From: Halorussus halobius
Lineage (GTDB): Archaea > Halobacteriota > Halobacteria > Halobacteriales > Haladaptataceae
Assembly (NCBI RefSeq): GCF_004765805.1
Contig: NZ_ML219773.1
Location: 930,001 to 994,000 of the forward strand
DNA length: 64,000 bases
Direction of reading: 5' to 3'
The notes beneath the pieces are model-generated. The model did no database searches. It was given only the letters and a program-made list of their open reading frames with translations, and was not told the origin of the DNA. Shown here piece after piece: positions 34,419 through 43,092 of this stretch. The position numbers and the translations under genes are program-made. Position 1 is the stretch's first letter; every line of letters begins with the position of its first letter.

Positions 34419-35762
34419 ATGAGCGGAGGACACGAGTCAGGGGCCGGAGGGAGCCCGTACGCACCACACACCGCCGCGGAGACCGAAGCGATGCTGTCGG
34501 CCGTCGGCGCGGACGACGTGACCGAACTGTTCGACATCCCGGAGTCGGTGGCGTTCGACGGCGAGTTCGGCATCGAGGCACGAACCGAGCAGCGAGCCGA
34601 GCGCCACGTCCGGGACCTGCTGGCGCGCAACGAGGACCTGACCGAGTTCCTCGGGCGGGGCCACTACGACCACTACGTGCCCTCGCTGGTCGACCACATC
34701 TCCCAGCGCTCGGAGTTTCTGACCTCCTACACCCAGTACCAGCCCGAAATCACGCAGGGATTCCTGCAGGCGCTGTTCGAGTACCAGTCGATGCTGGTCG
34801 AGCTGACCGGGCTCGAGGTCGTCAACGCCTCGATGTACGACCACGCCACCGCGCTCGCGGAGGCGGCCCTGCTCGCGGCCCGCGTGCGGTCGACCGACGG
34901 CGACCGCGTGCTGGTGCCCGACTACCTGCTCGAGGCCCGCCGGGACGTCCTCGACAACTACGTCGACGGCGCGGGCCTCGCCGTGGAGACGTACGCCACC
35001 GACGACGGCAACGTCGACCCCGAGGCGCTCGCCGGGACAATCGACGACGACGCCGTGCTGGTGTACGCCGAGAACCCGACCACGCTGGGCACCGTCGAGG
35101 AACACCTCGGGGCCGTGGGCGACCTCGCCGACGACCACGGCGCGCTGTTCTGTCTCGGCTCGGACCCGGTCGCGCTGTCGGTGCTCGAAGAACCCGAATC
35201 CGTCGGCGCGGACGTGGTCGTCGGCGACGCCGCGACCCTCGGCTTGCCGACCGCCTACGGCATGGGGCTGGGCCTGTTCGCCTGCCGGGAGGAATTCGTC
35301 CGGCAGGTCCCCGGCCGGCTCGTCGGCGCGAGCCAGGACGACGCCGACCGCCGGGCCTACACCCTGACGCTCCAGACCCGCGAACAGCACATCCGGCGCG
35401 AGCGCGCAACCAGCAACATCTGCACGAATCAGGCGTGGGTCGCGCTCCGGACCGCCATCCACGTGGCGTCGCTCGGTCCCGACGGCCTCGTCGACCTCGC
35501 CAACGACTGCGTGCGCCTCGCGAGCGACCTCGCCGACCGACTCGACGCGGTCGACGGCGTCGGCGCGCCGGTCCACGACCGCCACCACGTCCGGGAGTTC
35601 GTGGCCCGCACCGACCGGCCCGCGCACGCGGTCGCCCGCGACCTCGAAGCCGAGGGGTTCGCGGTCCACGCGGTCGGCGACCACGAGGTGCAGGTCTGTG
35701 TCACCGACGCCAACCGCCACGCCGTCGACGACCTCGTCGCGGCCGTCGAGGAGGTGGCCTGA
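34419..35762 (+). CDS. gcvPA: glycine dehydrogenase (decarboxylating) subunit 1
   Basis: This 447-residue protein is the N-terminal half of the P-protein, which with subunit 2 decarboxylates glycine and loads the aminomethyl group onto GcvH. Typical blocks: [55 protein letters not shown] and [15 protein letters not shown]. The split P-protein is the usual archaeal form. CGTTAAAACG about 28 nt before the ATG is the likely TATA. The subunit 2 gene begins 1 nt after its stop. Confidence 0.96.
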   Translation: MSGGHESGAGGSPYAPHTAAETEAMLSAVGADDVTELFDIPESVAFDGEFGIEARTEQRAERHVRDLLARNEDLTEFLGRGHYDHYVPSLVDHISQRSEFLTSYTQYQPEITQGFLQALFEYQSMLVELTGLEVVNASMYDHATALAEAALLAARVRSTDGDRVLVPDYLLEARRDVLDNYVDGAGLAVETYATDDGNVDPEALAGTIDDDAVLVYAENPTTLGTVEEHLGAVGDLADDHGALFCLGSDPVALSVLEEPESVGADVVVGDAATLGLPTAYGMGLGLFACREEFVRQVPGRLVGASQDDADRRAYTLTLQTREQHIRRERATSNICTNQAWVALRTAIHVASLGPDGLVDLANDCVRLASDLADRLDAVDGVGAPVHDRHHVREFVARTDRPAHAVARDLEAEGFAVHAVGDHEVQVCVTDANRHAVDDLVAAVEEVA

Positions 35763-35763
35763 G

Positions 35764-37236
35764 ATGCGCTACGACCAGGCCCGCTGGACGCAGGATGGCG
35801 ACGCTGAACGGTCTCAGGACGACCAGTACGAACCCCTGCTCGACGAGAAGCACACCGACGAGGTCGCCGTCGAGTCGCCCCTGCCCGACGAGTTGACCCG
35901 CGACAGCCTCGAACTCCCGGACCTCTCGGAACCGGAGCTCGCGCGCCACTACACCCGGCTCTCCCAGATGAACTACGGGGTCGACTCGGGGCCGTACCCG
36001 CTCGGGAGCTGTACGATGAAGTACAACCCCAAGTTCACCGAGGACGTGGCCGCGCTCGGCGACGCCGCCGTCCACCCCGCCCGGTCGGACCGCAGCGTCC
36101 AGGGCACGCTCGGGCTGCTCCACGGCCTGCAGGACTACCTCGCGCGCATCGGCGGGATGGACGCCGTGAGCCTCCAGCCGCCGGCCGGCGCGGCCGGCGA
36201 GTTCACGGGCATCCTCGTCGCCAGGGCCTACCACGAGCACCACGGCGAGGGCGACCGGCGCGACGAGATAATCGTGCCCGACAGCGCCCACGGCACCAAC
36301 TTCGCCAGCGCCGCGCTCGGTGGCTACGACGTGGTGGAACTCCCCTCGGGCGAGGACGGCCGGGTCGACCTCGAAGCGCTCGAAGCCGCCGCGAGCGACC
36401 GCACCGCGCTGTTCATGCTCACCAACCCGAACACGCTCGGGCTGTTCGAGCGCGACATCGAGGCCATCGCCGAGATAATCCACAACGCGGGCGGGCTGCT
36501 CTACTACGACGGCGCGAACCTCAACGCCCTGCTGGGCCGGGCCCGACCGGGCGACATGGGCTTCGACATCATGCACTACAACGTCCACAAGACGTTCGCC
36601 ACGCCCCACGGCGGCGGCGGACCGGGCGCGGGACCGGTGGGGGTCACCGACGAACTCGCCGAGTTCCTGCCCGCGCCCCGCGTCCGCGAGGTCGGGCGCG
36701 ACGAGGGCGAAGGGCGAGGAACGGACGGCGTGTACGAGCTGTTCGACCCCGAACACACGGTCGGGAAGGTCCACGGGTTCGAGGGCAACTGGCTCGTCCT
36801 CGTCAAGGCCTACGCCTACATCGCCCGGCTGGGCGACGACGGCCTCCGGGACGCCTCCGCGAAGGCCGTCCTCAATGCCAACTACCTCGCCGAGCGGATA
36901 GAGTACGAGGTTCCCTTCGAGCCGTTCCACCACGAGTTCGTCGCCAGCGCGGGCGACCAGGACGCCGCCGACGTGGCAAAGCGCATGCTCGACTACGGCG
37001 TCCACCCGCCCACGACCAAGTGGCCCGAGATCGTCTCCGAGGCGCTGATGACCGAACCCACCGAGATAGAGGGCAAGGACACGCTCGACCAGCTGGCCGA
37101 CGCCTTCAATCGGGTCCTCGCGGAGGACGACGCGACCATCGAGGACGCCCCGAACCGCACCACGGCCCGGCGCATCGACCAGACCAGCGCGGCGCGGGAC
37201 CTCCGGCTGTCGTGGCAGGCGCTCGACGACGAGTGA
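35764..37236 (+). CDS. gcvPB: glycine dehydrogenase (decarboxylating) subunit 2
   Basis: This 490-residue PLP subunit of the split P-protein has SQMNYGVDSGPYPLGSCTMK near the N-terminus, SAHGTNFASAA, YYDGANLNALLG and the cofactor-lysine block HYNVHKTFATPHGGGGPG. It forms a heterotetramer with GcvPA. The open frame begins 22 codons earlier inside gcvPA, but MRYDQARW right after the gcvPA stop is the natural start. Confidence 0.96.
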   Translation: MRYDQARWTQDGDAERSQDDQYEPLLDEKHTDEVAVESPLPDELTRDSLELPDLSEPELARHYTRLSQMNYGVDSGPYPLGSCTMKYNPKFTEDVAALGDAAVHPARSDRSVQGTLGLLHGLQDYLARIGGMDAVSLQPPAGAAGEFTGILVARAYHEHHGEGDRRDEIIVPDSAHGTNFASAALGGYDVVELPSGEDGRVDLEALEAAASDRTALFMLTNPNTLGLFERDIEAIAEIIHNAGGLLYYDGANLNALLGRARPGDMGFDIMHYNVHKTFATPHGGGGPGAGPVGVTDELAEFLPAPRVREVGRDEGEGRGTDGVYELFDPEHTVGKVHGFEGNWLVLVKAYAYIARLGDDGLRDASAKAVLNANYLAERIEYEVPFEPFHHEFVASAGDQDAADVAKRMLDYGVHPPTTKWPEIVSEALMTEPTEIEGKDTLDQLADAFNRVLAEDDATIEDAPNRTTARRIDQTSAARDLRLSWQALDDE

Positions 37237-37255
37237 ACGCGGGCGGCGCTCCGAC

Positions 37256-37612
37256 TCAGAGGACGCTTCGAAGCCCCGCGAGTACGTCTTCGGGGTCGAA
37301 CGGCTTGGTGACGTAGCTGTCCGCGCCCGCCTGGACCGCCTGTTTCATCTTCTCCTCCTGGTCGACGCTGGTCACCATTACGACAGCCGGCGGGCGGTCG
37401 GCGGACTTTATCTCGGTGGTCGCCTCGACGCCGTCCATCTCGGGCATCATGATGTCCATCGTGACCGCGTCGGGCGCGTGGCGCTCGAACAGTTCAACGG
37501 CCTCGACGCCGTTCCCGGCCTCGGCCACGACGTCGAACCCGCTCTCGACGCCCTGCCGTATCATCGTCCGCTGAAAGTCGCTGTCGTCCACTATCAACAA
37601 CTCGGGGGCCAT
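37256..37612 (-). CDS. single-domain response regulator (CheY-like)
   Basis: This 118-residue receiver domain has no output domain. Key residues are present: the acidic pair Asp9/Asp10 in LLIVDDSD, phosphoacceptor Asp53 in TMDIMMPEMDG, Thr/Ser switch in VMVTSV and Lys103 in VTKPF. It could be a CheY-type motility protein or a phosphorelay component. No chemotaxis or kinase gene lies nearby. ATATTTAAC about 30 nt upstream is the likely TATA. Confidence 0.92.
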   Translation of the reverse strand: MAPELLIVDDSDFQRTMIRQGVESGFDVVAEAGNGVEAVELFERHAPDAVTMDIMMPEMDGVEATTEIKSADRPPAVVMVTSVDQEEKMKQAVQAGADSYVTKPFDPEDVLAGLRSVL

Positions 37613-37675
37613 CGTCGATATGGTGCTGGAGGGTTGAACTCGTTAAATATCTGCCGGAGGTGCGACTCGACGCGC

Positions 37676-38185
37676 TCACCGGCCGACGAGCGACCTGAGC
37701 GCCGAGTATCCGCCGACCAGCACGAACAGGCCGCCGATGGCGGTGAAAAACAGCGGGCTGTTCGACGTCTCGTTCACGAGGAAGGCGTCGCTCGGCGAGT
37801 TCGGGTCGACGTACGCGGCGACCGTCTCGCCGGCCTGATAGTCCTCCAGCACCGATTCGGCCGCCGACCGGGTGTCGTAGTCCTTGGTTATCGACCCCGG
37901 GAAGACGCTGTTTCCGGTGTACGACTCGCCCTGATAGCTGTACTCGAAGGTGGCTTCCGGGCTGTAGTCCGGCCCGCCGCGTCTGGACGACGAGGCGTCG
38001 ACGCCGGTCTCGACCACGGTGGCGTCGACCTCGACGGCGTTCTCGACCGCCTGATTCTGCTGGACGTAGTCGTAGACGCCGAACCCGCCGGCTCCGAGGC
38101 CGACCAGCACGACGAGGAGGGACCTCCGGAGCGACACCGCGCTCAGACTCCGTCCGCCGATAGTGATACCGGAATCGCGGGGCAT
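37676..38185 (-). CDS. DUF3592-type membrane protein
   Basis: This 169-residue protein has an N-terminal membrane helix (SLLVVLVGLGAGGFGVYDYV), an extracytoplasmic beta-rich domain of about 95 residues (VEVDATVVETGV, then ATFEYSYQGESYTGNSVFPG and VAAYVDPNSPSDAFL) and a C-terminal membrane helix (PLFFTAIGGLFVLVGGYSAL). This is the DUF3592 layout. Function unknown. It lies 63 bp upstream of the response regulator gene in the same direction and may be transcribed with it. Confidence 0.8.
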   Translation of the reverse strand: MPRDSGITIGGRSLSAVSLRRSLLVVLVGLGAGGFGVYDYVQQNQAVENAVEVDATVVETGVDASSSRRGGPDYSPEATFEYSYQGESYTGNSVFPGSITKDYDTRSAAESVLEDYQAGETVAAYVDPNSPSDAFLVNETSNSPLFFTAIGGLFVLVGGYSALRSLVGR

Positions 38186-38237
38186 GGACCCGCGTACCGG
38201 GAAGAACTTGTTAACTCTGCTGATTGGTCGCGCGGAC

Positions 38238-40166
38238 CTAGTCGAGGAGCGTCGGCTGGGTCGCCTTCTCCGAAATCTCCTCGCGGAGGTGGTCGGCGAA
38301 CGCCTCGACCGCGACGTCGTCGCGCTCGCGCTCCTGTCGGTCCCGGACCGAGACGGTGCCGGCCGCCTCCTCGTCGTCGCCCACGACCAGCATGTAGGGG
38401 ACGTTGTCGTCGTGGGCCTGCTGTATCTTCTTGCCGACCGTCCACGACCGGTCCTCGATTTCGACGCGGAAGTCGCCGAGATACCGGTTCTTGAGCTGTT
38501 TGGCGTAGCCGAGGTTGTCGTCGCTCACGGGCAGGATGCGGACCTGCTCGGGCGCGAGCCACGTCGGGAACCGACCCTTGAAGTGTTCGATGATGACGCC
38601 CATGAACCGCTCGAACGACCCCAGCAGCGCGCGGTGGACCATCACCGGGCGGTGTTCCTCGTTGTCCTCGCCGACGTACGTCAAATCGAGGCGCTCGGGG
38701 ATGTTGAAGTCGACCTGGACCGTGCCGATGGTCCACTCGCGGCCGATGGCGTCGACCGCGTTGATGCCGATTTTCGGGCCGTAGAAGGCGGCCTCGCCCG
38801 CCTCGACGTCGTACTCCAGCCCCTCCGAGGCGAGGGCGTCCTTCAGCGCGCTCGTGGCCTGTTCCCAGATGTCGTCGCCGCCGACCGCGTCGTCGCCTTT
38901 CGTCTCCAGTTTGTACTGGACGTCGAGGTCGAAGTGGCCGTAGATGTCGTCGATGACGCCGAGCGTGCGCACGATTTCCTCGTTGATCTGGTCGGGGCGG
39001 ATGAACGCGTGGCCGTCGTCCTGAGTCATACCCCGGACCCGCAGGAGGCCCGAGAGTTCGCCCGACTGCTCGTTGCGGTAGACGGTGCCGAACTCCGAGT
39101 AGCGAACCGGAAGGTCCCGGTAGGAGAACTGGTGGTCGTCGTAGACGTGGGCGTGGTTCGCGCAGTTCATCGGCTTGAGGCCGTACTCGGTGTCGTCCTG
39201 CATCCACGCGAACATCTCGCCCGCTTCCTTGAACGTGTCGTAGTGACCGGTGGGCTTCCAGAGGTCGGCCTTGTTGAGTTCGGGCGTCCACACCTCGTCG
39301 TAGCCCAACTCGTCGTTTTTCGTCCGGATGTAGTCCTCCAGTTCGCGCCGGATGGTCATCCCGTTCGGGTGGTAGTGGGGCGTCCCCGGCGAGTGGTCCG
39401 GGATGGAGAACAGGTCCATCTCCCGACCGAGCTTGCGGTGGTCGCGCTCCTCGGCCTCCCGGCGGCGTTCGAGGAACGCCTCCAACTCGTCCTCGCTCTC
39501 GAAGGCGGTGCCGTACACCCGCGTCAGCATCTCGTTGTCCTCGTCGCCCCGCCAGTACGCGCCCGAGATCGACAGCAGCGCGAACCCGCCGATCTCGCCG
39601 GTCGACTCGACGTGGGGGCCCTTGCAGAGGTCCTCGAACTCGCCCTGCTGGTAGAACGAGACCGACTCGGCGTCGGCGGCCTCGTCGTCCAGAATCTCGC
39701 GCTTGAACGGGTTGTCCTCGTAGGCCTCGAACGCCTCCTCGCGCGAGCGCTCGAACCGCTCGAGGGTGAGGTCCTCCTCGATGACGTCGTAGGCCTCCTC
39801 CTCGATGGCGTCGAGGTCGTCCTCGTCCAGTTCGACGCCGTAGACGTCATAGTAGAACCCCTCGTCGGTCCACGGCCCGATGGTCAGCTTCGCCTCGGGA
39901 TAGAGCCGCTCGAGCGCCTGCGCGAACACGTGGGCCGCCGAGTGGCGCAACACGTCGAGGTACTCGTCGCTGGAGGGCGTGACGATTTCGAGGGTCGCGC
40001 CCTCGTGGAGCTCGCTGGCCCTGTCCACGAGGTCGCCGTCCACGACGCCGGCGACGGTGTCCCGGCCGAGGCCGGGCCCGATCTCGTACGCTGCGTCCTC
40101 GACCGTTGCCCCCTCCTGTAGCTCCAGCTCGGAGCCGTCCGGGAGGGTGACCGTGATGGTGCTCAT
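38238..40166 (-). CDS. thrS: threonyl-tRNA synthetase
   Basis: This 642-residue class II synthetase has an N-terminal TGS domain ([20 protein letters not shown]), an editing domain with [11 protein letters not shown], a catalytic core with motif 2 ([12 protein letters not shown]) and CANH, and a C-terminal anticodon-binding domain ([20 protein letters not shown]). It carries a bacterial-type N-terminal domain rather than the unrelated archaeal editing domain, as known for haloarchaea. GGTTATCAC near 40193 is a TATA candidate at leaderless distance. Confidence 0.96.
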   Translation of the reverse strand: MSTITVTLPDGSELELQEGATVEDAAYEIGPGLGRDTVAGVVDGDLVDRASELHEGATLEIVTPSSDEYLDVLRHSAAHVFAQALERLYPEAKLTIGPWTDEGFYYDVYGVELDEDDLDAIEEEAYDVIEEDLTLERFERSREEAFEAYEDNPFKREILDDEAADAESVSFYQQGEFEDLCKGPHVESTGEIGGFALLSISGAYWRGDEDNEMLTRVYGTAFESEDELEAFLERRREAEERDHRKLGREMDLFSIPDHSPGTPHYHPNGMTIRRELEDYIRTKNDELGYDEVWTPELNKADLWKPTGHYDTFKEAGEMFAWMQDDTEYGLKPMNCANHAHVYDDHQFSYRDLPVRYSEFGTVYRNEQSGELSGLLRVRGMTQDDGHAFIRPDQINEEIVRTLGVIDDIYGHFDLDVQYKLETKGDDAVGGDDIWEQATSALKDALASEGLEYDVEAGEAAFYGPKIGINAVDAIGREWTIGTVQVDFNIPERLDLTYVGEDNEEHRPVMVHRALLGSFERFMGVIIEHFKGRFPTWLAPEQVRILPVSDDNLGYAKQLKNRYLGDFRVEIEDRSWTVGKKIQQAHDDNVPYMLVVGDDEEAAGTVSVRDRQERERDDVAVEAFADHLREEISEKATQPTLLD

Positions 40167-40311
40167 GTTTCCTGTACGGTCCCGGTCGAGTGATAACCCT
40201 TTCTAAGCGCGAGTTATCCCGGGCCGGGCGTCGACGGTCTCGCCGGCGGGCGGACAACCGCGGACCGGCCGGAGGACGTCGACTGCCGTCCGTCTCGCCG
40301 GAACCAAAGCG

Positions 40312-40319
40312 GTTATAAT
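40312..40319 (+). promoter_or_regulatory. TATA box upstream of the iron-box-like palindrome
   Basis: GTTATAATC-type TATA about 27 nt before the ATG at 40342. The palindrome directly downstream overlaps the space between TATA box and start, where a bound repressor would block polymerase. Confidence 0.5.
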
Positions 40320-40320
40320 C

Positions 40321-40338
40321 TTTTAGGCTAACCTAAAA
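40321..40338. promoter_or_regulatory. DtxR/IdeR-like iron-box palindrome
   Basis: TTTTAGGCTAACCTAAAA is symmetrical in 14 of 18 positions, apart from two mismatched pairs, and matches the TTAGGCTAACCTAA core of the bacterial IdeR/DtxR box. Haloarchaea use DtxR-family iron regulators, so iron-dependent repression of the downstream gene(s) is the natural reading. This is inferred from motif similarity only. Confidence 0.6.
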
Positions 40339-40341
40339 CAC

Positions 40342-40464
40342 ATGCCCGACGCCACCACCCAGCCCTCCCGCACGGAGGGCCGACCAGTCGTACACCCGCC
40401 GCACGCGCGGCCGAACGCCGAGCGGTCGACGCCGCCGGGTCGGCGTCGGCCGCGGTCGAGGTAG
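40342..40464 (+). CDS. 40-residue Pro/Arg-rich small ORF behind iron box
   Basis: An ATG at the leaderless distance from the TATA box opens a 40-codon frame rich in Pro, Arg and His (PDATTQPSRTEGRPVVHPPH and a basic tail). Its composition is unlike the acidic proteins around it, so it may be untranslated leader of the next gene or a short regulatory peptide. I report it because of the precise promoter spacing, with low certainty that it is a protein. Confidence 0.3.
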   Translation: MPDATTQPSRTEGRPVVHPPHARPNAERSTPPGRRRPRSR

Positions 40465-40479
40465 TGTCGGCCGCCGACT

Positions 40480-41283
40480 ATGGCTGTCACCACACGCGTT
40501 CACGACGCCATCGACCGGGTCGACGCCGAGCAGGAACACGTCGCCGACGAGCTGTCCGCGTTCGACCGGTTCGAGGCGGGCGTGCGCGACCTCGACCCGG
40601 TTTCGCCGGTCGCGTCGGCGGCGTCGTCCCGCACCGCCGGCGACGCCGGTCTCGTCACCGGCGCGTTCCAGCACAGCGTCGCGGGACCCGACCGGCTCGA
40701 CCGAGTCCGGGACCTCTTCGCCGAGACGGTGCGGCCGTACAGCCTCGCCGACGTCGGCGGGTCGGAACCGCTCGTCGAGACCATCGGCACGGAACTCGGC
40801 GAGGAGATCGCGACCGCGGTCGCGCCGGCGACGCGGGGGCGGTTCACCGCCGACCTGAAGCGGGCCATCCTCTCGTCGGTCGAACAGCGCCGGGCCGAAC
40901 TCCGGGCGATGGACCGGGCGCTCGCCCGCGAGGCGGAGTCGCTCGACGCGGCCCTCGACGCGTTCGAGTCGATGGCCGACTGGCTGGTCGAGGCCGACGA
41001 GACCCCACTCTCGGCGCTCGGGTTCGAGGCCCTCAGGGAGCGCCACGGGGTGCTCGACGACTACCGGGCCCGTTGCGAGGCGGTCGCCCGCGAGCGCCAG
41101 GAGGTCTTGCACGCCACCACGTCCTACGAGGGGGCGGCCGGGCTCGTCCATCGGTCGCTGGCCGGCTACCTCTACGAGGACCTACCGACCACCTACCCGG
41201 TGCTGTCGACTGCGGTGCGGTTCGACGCGGTGTGCGAGGCGTGCCAGCGGGCCGTCCGCGACCACCTCACCCGCCGAGCGTAG
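40480..41283 (+). CDS. haloarchaeal helical protein (DUF7260-like)
   Basis: This 267-residue protein is predicted to be largely alpha-helical, with long charged amphipathic stretches at the N-terminus (residues 1-40) and at about 125-210 (EQRRAELRAMDRALAREAES onward). No membrane segment or catalytic motif. The pattern matches a haloarchaeal family I recall as DUF7260; this name is from memory. It starts about 140 bp downstream of the iron-box-like palindrome, so iron control is possible. Confidence 0.65.
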   Translation: MAVTTRVHDAIDRVDAEQEHVADELSAFDRFEAGVRDLDPVSPVASAASSRTAGDAGLVTGAFQHSVAGPDRLDRVRDLFAETVRPYSLADVGGSEPLVETIGTELGEEIATAVAPATRGRFTADLKRAILSSVEQRRAELRAMDRALAREAESLDAALDAFESMADWLVEADETPLSALGFEALRERHGVLDDYRARCEAVARERQEVLHATTSYEGAAGLVHRSLAGYLYEDLPTTYPVLSTAVRFDAVCEACQRAVRDHLTRRA

Positions 41284-41303
41284 CGGGCTCGCGAGAACGT
41301 CGG

Positions 41304-41471
41304 TCAGGCCGTCGCGGAGTCGATGTCGCCGTCGATGCGCACGAACCGGTAGTCACACTCCGGACAGCTCCACTTGGTCTTCAGTCCGAGGTGGAGGTTC
41401 GTGCTCGCAGTCCGGTAGAACGTCCGCTCGGTGCCACACTGGGGACACTCGCGGTCGAGTTCCTGGGCCAT
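41304..41471 (-). CDS. small zinc-ribbon protein (DUF7838-like)
   Basis: This 55-residue protein has two CxxC pairs, CPQCG near residue 9 and CPECDYRFV near residue 36, separated by TERTFYRTASTNLHLGLKTK, forming a zinc beta-ribbon. It is a conserved haloarchaeal type, recalled as DUF7838. The longer open frame upstream starts in unrelated sequence; MAQELDRECPQCG is the natural start. Confidence 0.8.
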   Translation of the reverse strand: MAQELDRECPQCGTERTFYRTASTNLHLGLKTKWSCPECDYRFVRIDGDIDSATA

Positions 41472-41603
41472 GTTCGAACGTCGTCGCGGCGCGCATTTGA
41501 GGATACTGGTTCGGGCCGCCCGCGATAAACCCCATTTCGGTGTATCAAACCGAAGTATCCGGCGGACGCTACCTTCTTGGCGGTCGCGCCCGACCGTTCG
41601 GAC

Positions 41604-41843
41604 GTGTCCATCACTCTCTACGCGCTCGACGGCTGTCCGTACTGCGAGAACGTCGAAGCCGCGCTCGACGACCACGGCGTCGAGTACGAGACCGAGTGGG
41701 TCGAGGCGCTCCACTCGACGCGTGACGAGGTCAAGCGCGTCAGCGGCCAGCGCTCGGTCCCGGTCCTCGTCGACGACGAGCGGGGCGTCACCATGGGCGA
41801 GAGCGACAACATCGTCGAGTACGTCGAGACGTCGCTCGCGTGA
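41604..41843 (+). CDS. glutaredoxin-like protein
   Basis: This 79-residue thioredoxin-fold protein has the CPYC redox motif (ALDGCPYCENVEAAL), the cis-Pro block RSVPVLVDDE and MGESDNIVEYV at the C-terminus. It probably reduces disulfides or mixed disulfides; in haloarchaea gamma-glutamylcysteine rather than glutathione would be the partner. The GTG start gives the standard glutaredoxin N-terminus (SITLYAL); an ATG nine codons upstream is an alternative. Confidence 0.9.
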   Translation: MSITLYALDGCPYCENVEAALDDHGVEYETEWVEALHSTRDEVKRVSGQRSVPVLVDDERGVTMGESDNIVEYVETSLA

Positions 41844-41893
41844 CCCGGGCGTTCGGGCCGGGAGTTAAGGGGCGCGGGCCGGAAGGCCCGGGC

Positions 41894-42427
41894 ATGAAGA
41901 TATACACCGGACGAGGCGACGAGGGCCAGACCGACCTCCGGGACATGTCCCGCGTGTCGAAGGCCAGCCCGCGCATCGAGGCGTACGGCACGGTCGACGA
42001 ACTCAACGCGCTCGTCGGACGGATTCGACCGAGCGGCCACGACGACGTCGACGACCACCTCCGGCAGGTCCAGAACCACCTCCACGTCGTGCAGGCCGAC
42101 TTCGCCAATCCGGACCCCGACGAGGACGACCCGGCGGTGGGCGAGAACCACGTCGAGCAACTCGAAGCGTGGATGGACGGCTACGACGACGAACTCGAAC
42201 CGCTCCAGTCGTTCATCCTGCCCGGCGGCAGCGAGGCCGGCGCGTCGCTCCACCACGCCCGGACGGTCTGCCGGCGGGCCGAGCGCCGCGCGGTCGCGCT
42301 CGAAGCCGAGGAGGACATCAACGACGCGGCGGTCACCTACCTGAATCGGCTGTCGGACGCGCTGTTCGTGTTCGGCCGCGTGGTCAACCAGCGCGAGGAC
42401 GTGCCCGAGGAGTCGCCGACGTACTGA
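41894..42427 (+). CDS. PduO-type cob(I)alamin adenosyltransferase
   Basis: This 177-residue ATP:cob(I)alamin adenosyltransferase makes adenosylcobalamin. Hallmarks are the N-terminal IYTGRGDEGQTDL loop that binds ATP, RIEAYGTVDELNALVGRIR, FILPGGSEAGASLHHARTVC with RRAERRAV, and YLNRLSDALFVFGR. This is the PduO family, unrelated to CobA. MKIYTGRG is the family start; the upstream 18-codon extension is rejected. Confidence 0.94.
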   Translation: MKIYTGRGDEGQTDLRDMSRVSKASPRIEAYGTVDELNALVGRIRPSGHDDVDDHLRQVQNHLHVVQADFANPDPDEDDPAVGENHVEQLEAWMDGYDDELEPLQSFILPGGSEAGASLHHARTVCRRAERRAVALEAEEDINDAAVTYLNRLSDALFVFGRVVNQREDVPEESPTY

Positions 42428-42550
42428 CGGGACTGCTCCCTTTTCGGCGGGCTCACCGCCAACACGGGTTTCGAGCCGTCTCGACCAATCACTGATTCCG
42501 CGCCTTCTCCACCGACCACGGAATTCCGCGCCGACTCGACCAACGCCGGG

Positions 42551-42674
42551 TGGGACTGAAAGGGGCTGCCCGCTCTCGGGCCGCAGGCCCGTGGTCGTCT
42601 CAGCGACCACTATCCGACGCAACTACGTCCGTCGGATATGTCGCTGAGCGACCGAGAGCGGGCGGGGGCTTTCT
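42551..42674 (+). other. cloverleaf-like structured element, candidate non-coding RNA
   Basis: A closing stem CCCGCTCTCGG (42569-42579) pairs with CCGAGAGCGGG (42652-42662), extended outward by GAAAG (42558-42562) with CTTTC (42669-42673). Inside are GGGCC/GGCCC (42578-42590), GTGGTCG/CGACCAC (42591-42610) and TATCCGACG/CGTCGGATA (42611-42638). CTCAGCGA (42599-42606) can pair instead with TCGCTGAG (42641-42648), excluding the second hairpin. The sequence resembles a non-coding element I have the impression is dispersed in haloarchaea, but its function is unknown to me. Confidence 0.5.
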
Positions 42675-42750
42675 ACACCGCGTTCGCGGTCGTCCCCGAA
42701 TCAGTGTCGACCGTGACCGGATGCGCCACCGCATCAGCGACCGTAACTCG

Positions 42751-42880
42751 TCTTGAATCCGTGAGAACCGCCACCGTACCAGCAACTGCGACCGCAACGG
42801 CCACCGCGACCGTGACCATAACAGCAACCGCAACCGCGACGGCAACCGCAACCGCGACGGCAACCGCAACAGTACCTGCG
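42751..42880 (+). repeat. dispersed head-plus-hexamer element, copy 1 of tandem pair
   Basis: The head TCTTGAATCCGTGAGAACCG is followed by about 100 bp of ACCGCA/ACGGCA/ACAGCA hexamers, the longest such tract in the window. The head is a one- or two-base variant of the consensus seen at 11.2, 20.1 and 42.9 kb. Confidence 0.7.
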
Positions 42881-42890
42881 ATCGCCGTTA

Positions 42891-43015
42891 CTCTTGAGCC
42901 AATGAGAACCGCGACCGCGTCCGCTACCGCAACAGCAACGCTATCCGCAACAGCAACGCCATCCGCAACCACACCAGCAGCCGCCACTGCGACCGCAACG
43001 CCATCCACAACAGCA
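42891..43015 (+). repeat. dispersed head-plus-hexamer element, copy 2 of tandem pair
   Basis: CTCTTGAGCCAATGAGAACC is nearly identical to the head at 11.2 kb and is followed by GCAACA/ATCCGC hexamers up to about 43015. The two copies are head-to-tail about 140 bp apart, between the adenosyltransferase gene and the next hypothetical gene. Confidence 0.7.
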
Positions 43016-43092
43016 ACTCCCGAAACACCGACCACGTCAGGTCGCCGAGACCGACACGTTAATTCCCTCCCAGCGGCTTGAGGCATCTAAGC

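Larger units (their letters stand above)
42428..43092. other. 665-bp intergenic region: structured element and hexamer arrays
   Basis: The left part (42428-42550) shows nothing recognisable. The middle (42551-42674) folds into a cloverleaf-like structure. The right part (about 42720-43020) is dominated by imperfect ACCGCA hexamers with two conserved heads. A Thr/Ala-repeat open frame crosses it but is explained by the hexamers. GTTAATT near 43058 is probably the TATA box of the next gene. Confidence 0.6.

Noticed and set aside
41840..41893. Upstream start for the cobalamin adenosyltransferase overlapping the glutaredoxin gene
   Set aside because: The 18-residue extension is Gly/Pro/Arg-rich and precedes the family's typical MKIYTGRGD start, so overlap coupling is unlikely.
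42720..43020. Possible CRISPR array
   Set aside because: Units are 6 bp with no unique spacers of 30-40 bp and no cas genes nearby.
42638..43081. 147-codon frame coding for long Ala-Thr repeats
   Set aside because: The protein is just the translation of the hexamer tract, starts inside the structured element and lacks acidity; no promoter or family supports it.
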